Shown here piece after piece: positions 59,304 through 64,000 of a DNA stretch of 64,000 nucleotides. How positions within the stretch are numbered: position 1 is the first letter of the stretch; each line of letters starts with the position of its first letter. The stretch is from Dactylis glomerata (taxonomy: Eukaryota; Streptophyta; Magnoliopsida; Poales; Poaceae), in the NCBI GenBank assembly GCA_007115705.1, contig QXEO01000464.1:2226212-2290211 (forward strand), in the 5' to 3' direction. The translations under genes were made by a program, and so were the position numbers. Below the pieces are notes generated by a model that saw only the letters and a list, made by a program, of their open reading frames with translations, was not told where the DNA came from and made no database searches.

Positions 59304-60758
59304 ACCGAAGTGGATCTCCTGTAGAAGAGAGTTAAAATGTAGTATTACTGATATTGGCGAGGGAGCAATTAGGAAAAGAGAGAAGCGAAGAAAAGCTATG
59401 TTCATAAGCTTTCCGGTGTATGCACATTTCTTGCAGTGGTGAATGAATCAATAGGTCCGGCTCCACTGATTTTTTTCTTTTAAAATAAATATAAAAATCA
59501 TGTTTATAAGTTTTAAGAAAACCTAAACACAAATCTAGACGTATAGCCAATGATGTAATCTACAAACATGCAAATTTTTTAAGCGATTTTTATTATGTGC
59601 TACACAAAAAATATTATAAACTGATAAAATTTGAAAATTTAGATATATATACATACTTAGATCCACATGTTTTATCATTTTTGGGTAGCCAAAAATATAA
59701 AATATTTTAATTTTATTTGCACGTTTGTGGGATAAATTGTTGACAACATTCAGAATTTTACCAATTTTTTAAATTATATATTTTTTAATACAAGTTTTAC
59801 AATAGTTGGTATTTTTAATAGCCGTCTATCTACCCAGATCTAATGATTAAAAAATAGATCGAATCAGACTTACGAAACCAAAAAAAAAACTCTTATGTTT
59901 TGGCTTTCTGTTGATGCGATCATGAGAATGTAATGGCCAGGCCATTTCAGAAAACTAGAAGATACCTTACGCGTTGTAGCGGGATTTTTTAGAAAATTTT
60001 GTGTATCCCATGTTGTTGCGGGAAAAAAATAATATCCTCCTTGATTTGTACAATTACATTTTTTCTAATAACTACTCAAATTACAAATGTGAAAACCAAA
60101 AGCGGCAATATAATAGATATTCACGTCTCCTTTGCACAAAGCATAGATATTCTGTTATACATTATTGCTATTGTATGCTTCTTTCTGAATGCTGAATTTA
60201 TACTCTGCGATGGAACCGAGCATATGCCTAGTCGACGAGTTTAAAGAAAATTCTGACGTCTACTTTGACTTACACTGCAAGTGAATCAAATTTTAAAAAG
60301 GCCGATTCCAGCAAAATAAAAAAATAAGGAAAGATGCAGGAGTAGCCATGCAAAAACCATAAGTAACTACCAATTAATAAAAACTTCTAGATCTGCACGC
60401 CGGAATATAAAGAATATTTTTGACAAAGGAGGAAATCCGTTTTGGCTCCCATGAGCATCTACACTCGCCTGCTATACCAATCGCGCAAAGGCACCTGGAT
60501 GGACCGAGCTGTATATATGCTTGTATTGGGCCTAGTATATAGATTATTGAACAGTGTCAACTGGCCTACATGCTCCCCCAAAACGACGACAGAACAGATG
60601 GTGAGCCACTATCTTGGAGCAAATGACCCTGTCTTGGACTGCGTAACCGTTGCCGGACCATCGGAAACCTGCAGCGAAATGAACACGCGTCCACCACGTG
60701 TCACGGCTGTCGCCCCTGTTAGTAAATGTGTTCTCTTGTTAGAACCGAGCGCCATGAA
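59304..60758. other. RINGv 3' flank and AT-rich intergenic DNA
   Basis: The first 150-250 bases are probably the original RINGv 3' UTR. The rest is AT-rich with no supported gene. A weak Helitron-like end lies at 59955. Confidence 0.5.
59955..59982 (-). mobile_element. Degenerate Helitron 3' terminus (candidate)
   Basis: CTAG preceded on the + strand by A, an 8-nt spacer and a GCGTTGTAGCGGG segment align with the end at 20585. The hairpin is largely lost here. No 5' end was found. Confidence 0.35.
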
Positions 60759-61729
60759 GGGCGTGTTTGGTAGCCGAGGTCAACAAAGAGATTCTCACCT
60801 TATCCCCTATTTTCTCATATTTGTCGGTTGGTATGACCTAGGCAGTGCCCAACACACCCGAAAAAAGGCTCCTCAGGCAACCCAGTCGGGTTCGCCCCGC
60901 AACCGCGCCCCACGCTCCCCTAGACCCCAACCCGCACCTGTCTCTCCCTCTCATTCTCCTTCCTCTCCTCTCTTCCTGTCATCTCCTTCTCTCCCCGCAA
61001 CTGCCCGTCCCCATCTTCCCCAGACCGCACCGGCAGCCGCCCGCCGCCGTAGAGCCCATCGCCCACCACGCAGAGGTTGCCACCTCGACGCGCCGTCGTA
61101 GCGCGCCGCCAAACACCGCCTCCCAGCTCCCTGTCCACCGGAAGTCCGGAGCCAGATCTGGAGCATGTTCACCGGAGCCAGAGCTCAGCCTCCCGGCTTC
61201 GACCACCGTGCCGCCTCCTGGCGTCTCCCTGTCCACCGGAGCCAGAGCTCGAGCTCCAGGCTTCGGCCACTACGCGCTGGAGGAGCACACCGCCGACCGG
61301 AGGAGCAAGCCACCGCACGTTGGACGAGCAGACCACGGAGCACGGACACCGTGCTGGCCGGGGCGACGGCGGCGTGCTGCTTGCCAGGACGACGGCGCCG
61401 CGCTTCCCGCCGGGAAGACTATGTTGCGCTGCACCGCTCGCCGGGGCCGGCCGGCCGGCCATCGAGCCACCAGCAGGAACCATGACCCGATTGCTTTCAG
61501 CTTTCCTTTGAGGGACCCGATTGCTCTTTTTTATTTGTTTAAGGACCTATATGTAAATATTTCGATTCTTAACTTGAACAAGCTACCAAACAGCATCTCA
61601 GTGCAGCTTGTTTCAATAGGCTACCAAACAAGTGAGAAAATCTGATCTCAACTTGTCAACTTGTCTGAGAGCAGCATATACGAGGAAAGATAGGGACTCT
61701 GAGTTGACACAGGCTACCAAACACACCCC
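60759..61729. mobile_element. TIR element of about 970 bp, non-autonomous
   Basis: The left end GGGCGTGTTTGGTAGCC followed by GTCAAC and the right end GTTGAC followed by GGCTACCAAACACACCCC are inverted repeats. The interior is GC-rich between 60890 and 61490, with open frames in several phases but no recognisable protein. An A/T-rich tail follows that includes two GGACCCGATTGCT units. No target duplication is clear, so the superfamily is unassigned. The element ends about 37 bases before the GRF-type start codon. Confidence 0.7.
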
Positions 61730-61765
61730 TAGTGTTCATCCCCAATCGACACACCAGGTAGATCT

Positions 61766-62330
61766 ATGGCGTCCTCCTCCTCTTCCTACCCAAGCTCGTA
61801 CGACAACTGCATCCTCCCTCTGATCTCTTGCCCAGTGTGCGGCGACAGGGTGATATCCAGCCACTCGGTAGTACGAGTGCAGGTTATTTAGTGTGAGCCC
61901 CCCAATTCCCACACCCCATTCGCAGTTTTCATCGCGCACGATTTTGAAACCCTCTCCAGTTGCCTGAAAAGCACACTCCTGTTTCTCTTCTGCTTGAATC
62001 GCAGTCCAGCCATTGCACCTTCTTCAGGTGGAGGGAGGGGTAAGTAGTGCTGCTGCAGGCTGGTGGCGCTCAAGGCGGAGCGCTAGTTGGCGCCGCACCG
62101 GTAGCAGCCGTGCGGCCAGTTCTAGCTCACGACAAGCAAGATCTTGCACGGCAAACTTTCATGTGTCAGTCATCAACACAATGGCCACGCTGCTCGTGCT
62201 GGCCGTTCTTGTTGCTCTGCTTCTGCGACATGGCTGCACGCACCTTCATCCAGCACCGCAGCACTATCTCTGCATCCTGCTGCCGCGCTGTCGTAGATGG
62301 CCACTCTGCAAAGTGTACTCGCAAATTACA
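61766..62330 (+). pseudogene. Decayed GRF-type zinc-finger protein gene
   Basis: Exon 1 (61766-61882) encodes MASSSSSYPSSYDNCILPL and then SCPVCGDRVISSHSVV, the first half of a GRF zinc finger. A donor follows. An acceptor at 62003-62004 leads into CTFFRWREG, the second half, but the central block normally containing a FYKC-like motif is missing. A TAA (62041-62043) follows directly. The frame continues beyond with LLQAGGAQGGAL, and another frame gives a hydrophobic C-terminal helix (NTMATLLVLAVLVALLLRHG), as in grass GRF proteins with a membrane tail. The combination of a missing block, a stop and a frameshift makes this a pseudogene or a badly broken copy. Confidence 0.6.
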
Positions 62331-62339
62331 CTCTGACTA

Positions 62340-64000
62340 CCCTCGCCATGAATCCCGTTAAAGTAATTTCTGACTATGGCCTTAGAAAAAACAAAAGTGG
62401 GGAAAATCGAAGCTGCTAAGTTTACCTACTGACTGGTCCAAGTGGGAATTCCATTCCCGCCGCCGGGGTAGCTTCTCCATGTCTTGCCTGCTCCATGCTG
62501 CTTCTAGCTCGTCGGCGTCAGGGTGTGCGGCGGCGGTCCTTGGCGATTGAAGCACGAGAACAAGGCGGAATAGCTTCAGTGATGGGCTTCGACTGTGGGG
62601 AGAAGGATGGGGCATTAATTTTTCGTATGTCAGATCCATGGAAGACGGTATGTCGGTTTCCTGTTCCATGGTACACGTAGCACACCTTCTTCTTGTTCCG
62701 CTGGTCCTGGTTCTTTTCCTGAACGTCCATCCATTACTGCATGTCAGTTCTGTCTGTTGTGGTGGGCCGCGGATACGACCATACCATGGTACATGCCCGT
62801 AGCCACAATTTCCTCGCTTCGCTTCTGTCAGAGTATTTGCCCGACATGCCAATCTCGATGCAGCACACAACGCCTCAGATATCAGGTCCAGATACACCCG
62901 GGAGCCAAATCTCCACTGACAAACCCCTACAGAGGTTTAATATTAAACAAATAATAATTGCTGAGACTACAGAATTATTCAGAGAGGCATTCACATAATG
63001 GGTCATGACTTTATGATAGCAGATTGGCGGAGGGAGACTGAGAAGAAGTGTATACTCATATTTATAGATGAGACCGAGGGCAGTAGAAGAATTCGAAGAG
63101 CAAGGGATTAGCAGAGCATGGTGGAGCAGGGGAAAGGGCGGTTCTATTATTTATTCTCAGTAGTCAATGGACGGGACAGTTTCTCACTTACAATCATGTG
63201 GTGCTAAAGCAATGATACGAAATGCCGATGGGAAGAGGATTAGAGGAATGAGCGGAAAGGTGGGTTAGAACAAAATTGACTAGGAGCCGTTTCGTCTTGA
63301 TGGGAGCGATTGTTTGGTTTGCGTTAACATCGATCCTGGTGATGAGACAATAGAATGGATGATAGGAGATGAAAATTAGATGGTTGTGGTTAAATGATGA
63401 TGTGGCTATCTTACACGTTAAGATAGACAAATTAAATAATCTTTTAGTTGAATTTTGCTTTATAATAAGTATAGATATTATAATATAGATGCATCTTTAA
63501 CTAAATTTCAATTAGGCACACGGAAGCATATGCTCTTTCATAAAAAAATAATTCAAAATAACAAAAATTTCCGAACCAAAAAGTTGCACTTGCATCCCAA
63601 CACTCCATGCGCACCCAATTTTTGGAAATCGATACTTTCTGTGACATATGTAAAAAAGATTACCATTATTAATACAAATATTTGAATTTTTACACATGGC
63701 ATAAGAAATATTTATTTTCCATAAAATGACTTTGTGAAAACATAGAATATCAAGATGTATGTATTTAAAAAATTATCTATTATTTTTAACATTTCAAAGA
63801 TATATTTGAAAGAAAACTTAAAACCAGAAACATATGCTCTCAGGTGCCAAAATATCTATTATTAAATATTATATTCTAAGACCAAGTAACTCTCACAAGT
63901 ATTCCTCACAGTCCCGCAGTTTATGAGTATCTTTAGCGGACTCCCTAAAATGATCCGGCCTGCATATTTTTTGGTCTTAGCCTAAAAATTGCACTGAACA
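62340..64000. other. Intergenic, no gene seen
   Basis: A - strand open frame (62382-62897) and several short frames have no motif. From 63380 the sequence becomes strongly AT-rich and resembles decayed transposon DNA. Confidence 0.5.

Noticed and set aside
60442..61645. Open frames of 219 and 266 aa across the TIR element
   Set aside because: They cross the element's end or run through low-complexity GC-rich sequence, and no domain is recognisable.
62382..62897. A 171-aa - strand frame
   Set aside because: It contains no recognisable motif and has no neighbouring exon. The codon pattern is not convincing.
1..64000. tRNA, rRNA, CRISPR arrays, operons or prophage-like modules
   Set aside because: None was recognised by eye on either strand. 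The window is plant nuclear DNA with introns and transposons. A tRNA scan could still find something I missed.

Overview
This is nuclear DNA from a monocot, most likely a pooid grass (Triticeae-like; species cannot be resolved). The basis is: GC-rich first exons with short GT-AG introns, Stowaway MITEs with CTCCCTCC termini, a hAT MITE, Copia and Ty3/Gypsy LTR retrotransposons, an L1-type LINE, and Helitron termini with a 3' hairpin plus CTAG. There is no prokaryotic or organellar gene organisation and no CRISPR array.

Layout. The host genes all lie on the + strand. (1) A 3'-5' exonuclease-domain gene (1387-2058) is broken by one TAG just before its last catalytic motif. (2) A four-exon DUF295-type gene (3320-5455) carries an in-frame 30-bp minisatellite. 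(3) A two-exon LEA_2 (NDR1/HIN1-like) membrane protein gene (7492-10023). (4) A complete 12-exon sterol C24-methyltransferase gene, SMT1 (23118-28285, 344 aa). (5) A seven-exon RING-CH (RINGv) membrane E3 ligase gene (47441-54925, about 228 aa). (6) A decayed GRF zinc-finger gene (61766-62330).

Mobile DNA fills most of the rest. A very young, apparently intact Copia element (10926-16283, - strand) has LTRs differing at one of 186 positions and one uninterrupted 1487-codon gag-pol ORF. A near-complete 7.2-kb L1 LINE (38924-46132, + strand) has a 14-bp target duplication and has landed in an older foldback element. A LINE relic (about 36660-37915) is split by a hAT MITE with a perfect 8-bp duplication. 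Helitron 3' ends occur at 20585, 30513, 48566 and, more weakly, 59955. All are on the - strand and all have exactly 8 nt between hairpin and CTAG. Two can be paired with a 5' end, giving elements of about 6.0 and 5.6 kb.

The most interesting locus is the RINGv gene. One intron holds a whole Helitron, whose 5' end lies 8 bp from the putative branch point. Its 3' end holds a 3'-truncated Ty3/Gypsy element (54933-59105) bounded by two identical 198-bp copies of host sequence. Each copy contains the last intron and the last coding exon. The last exon therefore exists twice, once on each side of the element. Splicing to the distal copy would remove the retroelement as intron, keep the protein unchanged and restore the original 3' UTR. 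The element's gag-pol ORF also reads on into the second host copy as a chimeric tail.

Genes here do not form an operon or pathway. The unifying theme is nested and gene-embedded transposition with genes that mostly remain readable.
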